NCBI GenBank assembly: GCA_013152695.1
Contig: JAADFV010000151.1
Coordinates: 1 to 9,959 of the forward strand
Direction of reading: 5' to 3'
DNA: 9,959 bases
Source: Chloroflexota bacterium
GTDB taxonomy: Bacteria > Chloroflexota > Anaerolineae > J102
Shown: piece after piece, positions 1 to 7,400 of the stretch
Position numbering within the stretch: position 1 is the first letter of the stretch
How the letters are laid out: each line of letters begins with the position of its first letter
Notes under the pieces: model-generated
The model's input: the letters and a program-made list of their open reading frames with translations, nothing else
Told to the model about the DNA's origin: nothing
Database searches by the model: none
Program-made: the position numbers and the translations under genes

Positions 1-828
1 CAATGGTTTGCACATCGGGGCGGATGCCGGCGGTACGCTGAAAATAACGCAATAAGGTCATTTCCCCCAAAATGCCCACAACATGGGCATCAGGCGCCAT
101 GCTGGCTAACATATCCAGCCCGTAATCATGCACACCCCAGGCACGGGCCGGCGGTTGACTGCGGTCAGCTTCGCTATAGCGCTGATTGAGCAACAACAGG
201 GGCCACACGAGCATAGGCAAAGCCAGCAATGAGAGCAAGAAGCGTCGCTTTAAATGCAACGTCGGCAGCCAACGTCGCTGCAGAGCGATAACAGCGGCTG
301 TTAGTGCGTCCATCAATGCTGTCAGGCCAAGGGCAAGGAAGAGTGGCCACACTAAAAATAAGGGGATGAGAAAGACTTCGATATCGGCAACGAGATAATA
401 GCGGGCAAAGACAAGATCGCTCACTGCCACCAGCAGTAACAGCACAAATCGGCGTGGTTGCATTCGCCACAGAGTTATCCCGGGCAGGGCAACCAATAGG
501 CTCCAGAGGCCATACTGAGTCCCAAACAAGGTGGCCATATCCTTCCAGCCCCGCTCGATGCCAAAGGGATTCTCGCGCAAAAAGGTGCTGTAGCCTCCCC
601 CCATCAGCCACTGCCAGAAACCAAGGCGTACATACGAGCCGTCTAAAGAGCCGACATTCGCTCGGAGGGGGAGGAGGCCGTAAAGCAATAAGGGTGCTAT
701 GAGGGCCAGGAGGGGGCGAAGCCAGGCGCGAGGGCGTCGCAAAAGATGCCCGTCGCGCCACACGATGAAAATGGTGACGGCCGGTAGTAAAAGTACGGTC
801 AGGCGGTGGTGGGCCAGCCCCAACTGAA
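1..828 (-). CDS. DUF2723 (TMEM260-like) membrane protein, C-terminal part after a frameshift; runs off the left edge
   Basis: I translated the minus strand by hand from about 828 to base 1. The frame is open throughout (about 276 codons) and continues the protein that begins at 1323. Just after the frame change comes the family-like stretch LGLAHHRLTVLLLP. Several hydrophobic, membrane-spanning stretches follow, for example WLRPLLALIAPLLLYGLLPL, RRFVLLLLVAVSDLVFARYY and RRFLLSLLALPMLVWPLLLL. A soluble-looking part begins near base 150 (MLASMAPDAHVVGILGEMTL). There is no start codon of its own with a convincing ribosome site, so this is the distal part of the gene at 1323, displaced by one base. 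DUF2723 proteins are polytopic GT-C-like enzymes; the animal member TMEM260 is a protein O-mannosyltransferase. The substrate here is unknown. The true C-terminus lies outside the window. Confidence 0.8.
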
Positions 829-1323
829 CCCCACCAGCCACAAACGCCGGTCTCTTTCCTCCTGATTGGCAGCTGTCTCCCACCGTAAAAGGGCAAAAAG
901 GACAAACAGCGTGAGCAGGCCTTGCAAGGCATAGACCTCGGCGATAGTAGCTTGTGACCACCACACCGGCCCCACGGCCACCAGGGCCGCCGCACTGATG
1001 GCAGGAACGATGCTGCTGCCGAGTTGCCGCGCCACGACATAGGCCAAAGCTACGGCTCCGCTTGCTGCTACTGCCGAGAAGAGATTGGCACGATAAGCAG
1101 CATCACCCACAGCGATGACATGGGTCCATACCCATCCCAGCAGGCTATAAAGGGGATAGCCAGTGGGATGGATGATGGCCAAGGTGGGTAAGGCCAACTG
1201 GAGTTCCAGGGAGTCATCGAAAATGGTGACAACAGTGGGCGCCAGGGTACGGACGTAAAGAGTGAGGCTCAAGACAAAGAGCAGCACTGGAATCCACCAT
1301 TGTTTTTTGACCATGGCAGTCAT
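799..1323 (-). CDS. DUF2723 (TMEM260-like) GT-C-type membrane protein, N-terminal part, frameshifted
   Basis: This frame encodes 174 residues and ends early at a TGA. A transmembrane helix lies at about residues 9-27. It is followed by the family's first-loop signature: an acidic DDSLE at 36-40 (matching the usual GDSGE-type site) and HPTGYPLY at 52-59, then further hydrophobic segments. The first ~165 residues fit DUF2723 well. The last nine (FSWGWPTTA) do not, because the frame is lost at the CCCC run at 829-832. Restoring one base gives LVGVQLGLAHHR and leads into the open frame that reaches base 1. The start ATG overlaps the stop of the glycosyltransferase by one base (TGATG), suggesting translational coupling; a second ATG at codon 4 is also possible. 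The likely role is transfer of a sugar from a lipid carrier to an extracytoplasmic acceptor, inferred from the family. Whether the gene is functional depends on whether the deletion is real. Confidence 0.85.
   Translation of the reverse strand: MTAMVKKQWWIPVLLFVLSLTLYVRTLAPTVVTIFDDSLELQLALPTLAIIHPTGYPLYSLLGWVWTHVIAVGDAAYRANLFSAVAASGAVALAYVVARQLGSSIVPAISAAALVAVGPVWWSQATIAEVYALQGLLTLFVLFALLRWETAANQEERDRRLWLVGFSWGWPTTA
829..832 (-). other. Frameshift site in the DUF2723 gene
   Basis: On the plus strand this is a run of four C. Read on the minus strand, GTG GGG TTC AGT TGG continues to a stop at 799. Adding one G gives GTG GGG GTT CAG TTG GGG CTG GCC, which joins both halves into one DUF2723 protein. 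A one-base homopolymer loss is a typical sequencing or assembly error, but it is also a common first step of gene decay. Confidence 0.75.
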
Positions 1324-2435
1324 CAGCTAGGAACCTCGGGCATGTACGTCGGTGCGGTCTTGACCAAGGTGAGGAGAAAGGTGCGGATGCGCGTGGCAGT
1401 TTGCTTCCAGGTGGGATGGTTTTGGTAGGTCTGGAGGGCGGCGGTGCCCAGCCGGACCAGCTGCGTGCGATCGGAAATCAGATGTTGCAGGCGTCGTTGC
1501 AAGGTAGACACATCATCAGGGACAATGAGATAGCCATTGACCTGATCCCGTACGATCTCCACTGCCCCCCCAGCCGTGGTGGCAATAACCGGCAAACCAA
1601 AACCGAATGCTTCCAGATAGACGATGCCAAATCCTTCGTAACGGGAAGGGACCGCCAGGACGTGGCTGTGTAGATAGGCTTGCTGCAGAGCAGTGTCATC
1701 GAGGATGCCGCGAAACACGACCGCCTGACTGAGTCCCAAATGCCGTACTTGAGCACGAATGCGGGCGGCGTAGCGCCTATCGACCGTCTCTGAGCCTACC
1801 ACCTGCAGTCGCCACAGATGCTGGGGAATCGAGGCCAACGCGGCCAGAAGCACATGTAAGCCCTTGCGCGGGATGAGATTCCCCACAAACAGGAGTCGCA
1901 GGGGGCCGGATATGTTGGCGCGCGCCGCTACCTTCGCTGCCGTTACCTGGATGGGCCAGCGGTCGCCGGCAGGATAGGCAACGACAGCTGGCCGACTATC
2001 TCCTAACAAGGATGTCACTGCCTGCCGTGTAGTGTTGCTGTTGAAAATAAAGGCATCCATGCCCTGTAAATAGCGGCGTTCCACCTGGCGGTAAAGCCAG
2101 TTCTGCCAAGGCGGATGTGCTTCGCTACAGCGTAGGTGATGGACAATACTGACGAAGGGATAGGGAACCCGTGCTCGCAGACGACGGTTGAGCCAGACGA
2201 GAGAGGGGTGATTCAGCTCATCCTGCAACAAGAGATCGAGCGAGGTCTGCTGTAAGCGTGCCAGCAGGGCCTCAGAAACATTGTCACTGAGATGGGCAAG
2301 ATAATGGCGCCAGGGAAGCGAAAAAAGGATGACCTCATCTCCCTGCTCACGAAGATGGGTTACTAGCTTGCGGTCATAGAGATAACCGCCGGAGATGGTG
2401 TTGAGATCACCGTAGATGATCAAACCCAGGCGCAT
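1323..2435 (-). CDS. GT4-type (GT-B fold) glycosyltransferase
   Basis: This is a 370-residue cytoplasmic or peripheral glycosyltransferase of the usual length for the Glycos_transf_1/GT4 group. The N-terminal half opens with MRLGLIIYGD and a glycine-rich acceptor-side loop, SGGYLYDRKL (residues 15-24). It also contains SIVHHLRCSE at about 96-105. The C-terminal donor-binding half starts with RLLFVGNLIPRKG (180-192) and carries FRGILDD (241-247), then the E-x7-E element EGFGIVYLE (267-275) followed by GLPVIATTAGGAVEIV. That motif defines retaining GT4-like enzymes. Donor and acceptor cannot be read from the sequence. The start ATG shares a base with the stop of the preceding PTPS-like gene (TAATG), and its own stop overlaps the DUF2723 start (TGATG), so the three proteins are probably made together. 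No Shine-Dalgarno sequence is evident, consistent with coupling. The acceptor could be a lipid, a polysaccharide or, given the partner gene, a pterin; the last is speculation. Confidence 0.93.
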   Translation of the reverse strand: MRLGLIIYGDLNTISGGYLYDRKLVTHLREQGDEVILFSLPWRHYLAHLSDNVSEALLARLQQTSLDLLLQDELNHPSLVWLNRRLRARVPYPFVSIVHHLRCSEAHPPWQNWLYRQVERRYLQGMDAFIFNSNTTRQAVTSLLGDSRPAVVAYPAGDRWPIQVTAAKVAARANISGPLRLLFVGNLIPRKGLHVLLAALASIPQHLWRLQVVGSETVDRRYAARIRAQVRHLGLSQAVVFRGILDDTALQQAYLHSHVLAVPSRYEGFGIVYLEAFGFGLPVIATTAGGAVEIVRDQVNGYLIVPDDVSTLQRRLQHLISDRTQLVRLGTAALQTYQNHPTWKQTATRIRTFLLTLVKTAPTYMPEVPS

Positions 2436-2818
2436 TACTCAACGCGATCCAAATCATACATCACCCAGGCGATTGTGTCCTCCCATAGTTTGATACTGAT
2501 GGCGGTGATATTCGGGGCGTAGAGTGCTTCATCCATCTTTTCGCATAAAATCCGGCTAAAATGCTCGATACTGGGGTTCAAGCCCTCGAATTCGGGCAAT
2601 TCGTTGAGGGTTTTGTCACGAAAATGCTCGAGAAGGGTGTCGAATTGGGTGTTCAGATCGATGATGTCGACGAGATATCCATTTTGGTCAAGCTCTTCAC
2701 CTTCGACCAGGAGTTCGATGCGGTAATTGTGGGAGTGAAGCTCGTTTTCGGAACCAGAGTCTTCGACGGTGAGAAAATGTTGGGCAATGAAGTTGCGTTG
2801 GATGGAGAGGGTATACAT
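2435..2818 (-). CDS. 6-pyruvoyl-tetrahydropterin synthase / QueD family protein (COG0720) with altered active site
   Basis: This 127-residue T-fold protein has the length of bacterial QueD. The three zinc-ligand histidines are present: H14 (AQHF) and H28/H30 (LHSHNY). Also present are the GYLVDI segment (47-52, usual G-x-V-x-D-F), NPSIEHFSRIL (81-91, usual NPTxEN) and the late glutamate E113 (LWED). Two active-site features differ from QueD. The Cys of C-x3-HGH is replaced by glutamate (E24-N-E-L-H-S-H), and the LDHxxLN catalytic Asp-His dyad reads FRDKTLN, with Arg67-Asp68. A glutamate at the Cys position is the signature described for PTPS-III enzymes, which form 6-hydroxymethyl-dihydropterin for folate. 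Loss of the Asp-His pair is unusual even so. The gene starts 24 nt after maf and overlaps the glycosyltransferase by one base. It may be a folate-pathway PTPS-III, a pterin-binding or divergent enzyme, or a poor QueD; I would not label it queD. Confidence 0.88.
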   Translation of the reverse strand: MYTLSIQRNFIAQHFLTVEDSGSENELHSHNYRIELLVEGEELDQNGYLVDIIDLNTQFDTLLEHFRDKTLNELPEFEGLNPSIEHFSRILCEKMDEALYAPNITAISIKLWEDTIAWVMYDLDRVE

Positions 2819-2842
2819 GATGGGTACCGTAAGAAAAGAATG

Positions 2843-3478
2843 TCAGGCCAGGCGACAGCAGCGACCGCTGAGACGCTGGCATCGTTGCGGCCAGTCGGGT
2901 TGGGGATGGAGGTTAAGTGCTTGCAGAATGTCGGCTACAACACCGAGAGGCAAGCCCATGATAGAAGCAAAACAGCCTTCGTAGTGAGCCACGGGACGGA
3001 AATCGGGGTGCTGAATGGCGTAAGCCCCTGCTTTGTCCAGAGGATCGTTCGTGGCAATGTACGCCTCGATCTCTGCATCGCTGTAGGGACGCATGGTTAC
3101 GAGACTGGTGTGGGTGGTGGAGATGAGCCGGGGCGGTACTGTCGTGGCCACGGCTACAGCGGTAATCACCTGATGGGGTGTGTCGCGTAGAGATTGTAGC
3201 ATAGACCGGGCCTCACGAGCATTCTTGGGCTTACCTAAAATGCGCTCTTTGTGCACAACAATGGTATCGGCGGCAATGACCACGGCTTCCTCTGTCCCCA
3301 CCTTTGCTACCACAACCCTCGCTTTGCTCTCAGCCAGGCGGCGGGCGTGAAGGACAGGCTCTTCGTCAGGCAGTGCACTTTCATCGATATCTGCCACCCG
3401 CACAGTGAAAGGCAGTCCTAGCAATTGTAAGAGCTGGCGGCGCCGGGGTGAGGCCGAGGCAAGGATGAGCGTAGGCAT
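2843..3478 (-). CDS. maf: Maf family nucleoside triphosphate pyrophosphatase (dTTP/UTP type)
   Basis: This 211-residue cytoplasmic house-cleaning enzyme hydrolyses non-canonical or methylated nucleoside triphosphates to the monophosphate and pyrophosphate. All family landmarks are visible in order: the N-terminal LASASPRR (6-13), ESK (50-52), AADTIV (69-74, with the metal/catalytic Asp71), LGKPK (81-85), HQVIT (102-106), DPLDKAGAYAIQ (145-156) and IMGLPL (173-178). The KAGAY-x-IQ version is that of the YhdE-like dTTP/UTP group rather than the YceF-like m7GTP group. The last ~20 residues, rich in Arg, Cys and Gln (QRCQRLSGRCCRLA), extend past the conserved core and look like an unstructured tail. 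The start is 6 nt after the stop of the upstream EamA gene, so the two are co-transcribed. I see no clear Shine-Dalgarno sequence. Maf genes occur in many unrelated contexts, so the neighbourhood says little about function. Confidence 0.95.
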   Translation of the reverse strand: MPTLILASASPRRRQLLQLLGLPFTVRVADIDESALPDEEPVLHARRLAESKARVVVAKVGTEEAVVIAADTIVVHKERILGKPKNAREARSMLQSLRDTPHQVITAVAVATTVPPRLISTTHTSLVTMRPYSDAEIEAYIATNDPLDKAGAYAIQHPDFRPVAHYEGCFASIMGLPLGVVADILQALNLHPQPDWPQRCQRLSGRCCRLA

Positions 3479-3484
3479 GAGGGC

Positions 3485-4414
3485 TCAGGTGTAGCTATTT
3501 CGCTGCGCAAGAAAGATACCCAACAAAACACAGATGCCCCCCACAATTTGCAGGGTACCGATAGTTTCCCCGAGCAATACCCAGGCGATCACAGTAGAAA
3601 AAACAGGCTGAAAGAGAAGAATGACCGAAGTCAGTGCCGCGGGGATAAGGGCGAGGGCATAAGTAATCAACCCCTGGCCTCCCACATGCGAAAACCAGGC
3701 TAGCGAGGCCAGGAGCAGCCAACCTTGCCACGAGGTACTGAGGATCTGCTCACCCGATATCAAAGTAATGAGCAGCAAAGTCAAAGAGGCGGTTATGGCC
3801 GAAGCCAGCATGATCGTGCTGGAATCGTACTGGGCGCGTAAACGCCGAACCGTGAGCAGGTAGCCCGCATAAAAAAGAGGTGATAGCAATCCCAGGGCAT
3901 CACCCAGGAGATGACTACCACCACTGTTGGCACTGGCCCGAATCATCAAAGCAGCGCCGATAATGGCCAGCCCCAATCCCGCAATGAATAATGGCCGAAA
4001 ACGTTCTCCCAGGAAACGCCAGGCGACGATAGTGACAACGATGGGGGCCATATTGGTAAAAAGGGTGGCGTTGGCGATGGTGGTGTAATGGATGGAAAGA
4101 TGGTAGAAGCTGAGATCGCCAGAGAAAAACAGTCCTGGCACAAGTAACCAAAGGGAAAATGAGGGACGCTTGGTGTTTGTCTTTTCTGATTGCTGATGAG
4201 CAGCAAGGGTTTGCCAGAGCCACAACAGCGGTGTGGCCAGAGCGAAACGCCAGAAGGCAACAGCGATGGGGCCTACATCACTAAGCCGGACAAAGATGGG
4301 GACAAAACCAATACCGATCGCGCCTCCTATAACGGCTAATGTGCCTATCCATTGTGGTTTAGCCCGTAAAATTTGCCAGGGTGACTGTTTTTTGGAGAGG
4401 GATTCTTGGTGCAT
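3485..4414 (-). CDS. EamA-domain DMT-superfamily transporter
   Basis: This is a 309-residue inner-membrane protein with about ten hydrophobic helices arranged as two EamA repeats (about residues 24-157 and 172-303), the standard architecture and length of the 10-TMS drug/metabolite exporters. Family-typical elements are VAFWRFALATPLL after helix 2, a Pro-containing helix 4 (TNMAPIVVTIVAW) ending in FLGERF, and the equivalent helix 9 (VILLFQPVFSTVIAW) ending in LLGETIG. The short hydrophilic N-terminus (MHQESLSKKQ) and C-terminus are probably cytoplasmic. Members export amino acids, nucleosides or other small metabolites, and the substrate cannot be predicted here. The ATG at 4414 follows a 60-nt gap after the large upstream gene. 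An in-frame upstream ATG at 4459 is cut off by a stop, so 4414 is the best start. It is the first gene of the packed group that continues with maf 6 nt downstream. Confidence 0.94.
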   Translation of the reverse strand: MHQESLSKKQSPWQILRAKPQWIGTLAVIGGAIGIGFVPIFVRLSDVGPIAVAFWRFALATPLLWLWQTLAAHQQSEKTNTKRPSFSLWLLVPGLFFSGDLSFYHLSIHYTTIANATLFTNMAPIVVTIVAWRFLGERFRPLFIAGLGLAIIGAALMIRASANSGGSHLLGDALGLLSPLFYAGYLLTVRRLRAQYDSSTIMLASAITASLTLLLITLISGEQILSTSWQGWLLLASLAWFSHVGGQGLITYALALIPAALTSVILLFQPVFSTVIAWVLLGETIGTLQIVGGICVLLGIFLAQRNSYT

Positions 4415-4474
4415 AACGGCGTTGTAAGGCGATCAGGCATGAAAAAAGATAATGGTCATCTAGCCGAGAATTTC
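4415..4474 (-). other. 60-nt gap between the mosaic-protein gene and the EamA gene
   Basis: I see no convincing hairpin followed by a T run and no good promoter here, only a short T6 tract near the middle. Read-through from the large gene into the transporter operon is therefore possible. A promoter inside the 3' end of the large gene cannot be excluded. Confidence 0.4.
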
Positions 4475-7400
4475 TTAGCGACAACTGCGGGCAGGCACAT
4501 CCTGACGGGGGGCTCGCGTCAGACCACTGGCACCATGGCTCCAGATGTTGGGATAAGCGGAAACACCCTCCACCTCGAGCCAGAAGTACATGTGAGTTTG
4601 GGGGTCGTTAGCAGGACTTACATCGATATCGTTGAAATCGAACATCTGCCAGCTTACATCGGGGGCCATAATCACGCGGGGGATGCCCACCGGTGTCTCT
4701 GCGAAGCTTTGATCGATGCCGTTATCGACACTCCAATGCAGACGTACTACTGGCGCCGGCGTGACGTTTAGGGCCGTCAGCGAGTTGGCCTTGAAGAGGG
4801 TCGCGCTAATGTTTGCGAGTTTAGCGGTCGTAATGGGAGCATTACCGTGGGGCCAGACAATTTCGATTTTGGCATCGACGGCCGGTGGGATAAAGTTGAT
4901 CTCTGCTGTGGGTCGATCCTGCTCCGGTGCCAGGGTGCGGGCGTCGGCACCGTGAGTCCAGATGTTGTGGCGTGTCTGATAGCCATCTACGGTGACGAAG
5001 AAGTTGAGGCGTGTCGCCGGATCGTTGGCGGCACTGACGTCGATGTCATTGAAGTCCCAGACGGTGAAGGTGCGGCCTTCCTGGCTGGTGCGGCGCGGTT
5101 GGCCAACGGCAATGGGACGGGCAGGTTCGTTGTTGATGGCTCGCCACAAGCGTACAATGCCATTAAAATCACATGCTACGGGGTTGAATTGTTCATCTTC
5201 GTAGAGATGAGCCGTGATATTAGCCAGTTGTGCATCTTCGACGGGAGCACCTCCGTGGGGCCAGACAATTTCGATCTTAGCGATGAGGGTAGGGGGAAGC
5301 GGTGTGGCCGTCGGGGTTGCTGTGGCTGTAAGCGTGGGTGTCGGCGTGGGACTGGGTGTGGGGGAAGCTGTTACTACCGGGGTTGGGGTGGTAGTCGGTG
5401 TGGGCGTAGTGGTTGCTGTGGGCGTTACCGTAGCAGTGGCAGTAGGCGAGGGTGTGGCTGTGCTTGTGGGCGAGGGTGTCGCCGTCGGAGTGGCGGTGAA
5501 GGTGGCTGTAGCCGTGGCGGTGGGCGTGGGGATCAGTGGCATATTGGCGATTGATCCGTTCAGCCGTACGAGATTGGCCCGCACCCAGCCGGCACCGGCA
5601 TCCGTACAGCACACGTGGAGCCAGGTGCCATCCTTGTTCCGGCCATTTACTTGATATTCGCTGTTGATGGGAGCGGGAGCGAGTATTTCGAAATTACGTC
5701 CGGGGCCTACCCGTAGATTGACGTTATGCTTGATTACGCGCACGGTTACGGGTGGGGTGGGTGTGATCGTCGGCGTGAAGGTGGCAGTCGGTGCCGGTGT
5801 GAAAGTCGGTGTAGCCGTGGCTGTTGCTGGCGGTGTCGCTGTGGACGTGGGAGGCACACAATCTGTCTCGCTAAAGATATCGACCACACCGGCGGCAAAA
5901 GCGGGTACGTAAATGAGATTGTCCCACAAGGCAAGGCTTTGGCCACCGTGATCGGGATTTTGCGGGGATAGTTGCAGGGTCGTCAGGACTTGTGATGTGT
6001 TGGGATCGATGACAACAAGCTGATTTTGACTGGCATCGACGGCAAAAAGATGTCCGCTGAAGGCATTGTAGGCCAGGGCATAGGGGACAGACGAGAGTTG
6101 GATGAGACCAAGATCTGCACCTGTTTCGGCATCGAGCACACTGATGTTATGGCCATTACGGCTACTGACGAAGAGTCGCTGCTGAACACTATCGACAGCT
6201 ACGCCAAAGGCATCACCGCCGGGAATGGGACCCCAGGTGTCGATGAGTTGTCCCCTGTCATCGACAACGCTGATGTAGCCGTCGAGGTGACTGACGTAGG
6301 CGCGATGGCCGCTGGCAGCAACGAGGGCGGGGAGAGCATGAAGGGGAGTAGTGTTGAGTAAACGGTTGTTTGTCAGATCAAACACGCTCAGGGAAGGATC
6401 GCCAAAATTAACGACATAGAGACGGTTCGTAGCCACGGCAATTCCCCAGGGCATGGCACCTACGGCAAGGCTAGCGATTTGTTTACGTTGGCTGACGTCG
6501 ACGATGCTGACGGTAGCACTGTCACGGTGGGCTATGTAGAGACGGTTTTGCCAGCGGGCGACGCCATTGGCGCCTTGACCGGAGGTTCTAATCGTGATTT
6601 CGGTGCCGTCGAGGGTGGCGGCCACGAGGCTAGCATTGCTGTTGAGAGCAACAAATACACCTGTGGGCCCTGCCGCGATTCCCTTAGGTTCGGCGCCCAC
6701 GGAAAGGGTACCGAAGAAACGAGGAAGACATGTACTTAGTTCGGGGGTCGATGTTGCGGTCGGGGGGACAGGGGTATGTGTTGCAGACGGGGGAGGAGAA
6801 GGTGTTGCTGTCTCTGTAGGGCTGGGGGTGTCAGTGGCTCTTGTGGGCGTAGGGCTCATCGTCGCCGTGACGGTGGGCGAAGGAATCGTCGTTGCCGTGG
6901 GGGTAGCCGTTGCGGGAAGGGTGGGTGTGGCAGAAGGCGTGGGCGTGGGAGTGAGTGTAGCAGTCGGAGAAGGGGTAGCGGTTGGCGTCGCTGAGGGTGT
7001 GGGCGTGGTTGTAGGTGTGGGTGTAGCTGTCGGTAGGATGTAGGCTATTTCGATGTAGGGACGCCGGACAATGTTGGGATGCTCACTGCTGGCAAATTGA
7101 AAGGTGGCGTTGACAGAGCTTTCGCCTCGTAAAAGGACGCCATGATTGCTGGTGGGATCATCTACCCATTCTTTTACCAGCTGGGTGATGTCAAGCTGGA
7201 CGGCGCCAAAAGGGGCGACAGGGACAGGGGCAGGAGGTAAGGGCGCCGAAGCAACATCGTGGCTCCCTCGTGCTCCGGGCTGTTCCCAACTGTCATCGAG
7301 AGCCGCCTGGATGTAGGTAGCATTTTTGGTCCAGCGCCGGAGAATTTTGTAGAGACTGATGTCGACGAAGGTATTGTTGACATCGATACGGGTCAGGTGC

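Noticed and set aside
174..1040. 288-codon open frame on the minus strand overlapping the DUF2723 gene
   Set aside because: It is a third frame rich in Arg, Pro, Ser and Cys with no family features. The other two frames together give a coherent DUF2723 protein across the same bases.
2435..2818. Naming the PTPS-like gene queD
   Set aside because: The catalytic Cys and the Asp-His pair that define QueD are missing, and no other queuosine gene is nearby.
2561..3190. 209-codon open frame on the plus strand
   Set aside because: It lies antisense to the PTPS-like and maf genes, both of which have clear family motifs; the plus-strand translation shows none.
5286..5535. Possible CRISPR or DNA satellite because of repeated GTGGGTGT-like units
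   Set aside because: The units are irregular, have no spacers and keep the reading frame of the Thr-Pro linker.
5214..5654. 146-codon plus-strand frame rich in Gly-Val-Ala repeats
   Set aside because: The GVGVAV repeat is the antisense reading of the Thr-Pro linker codons, not an elastin-like protein. The same applies to the similar frame at 6594-7043.
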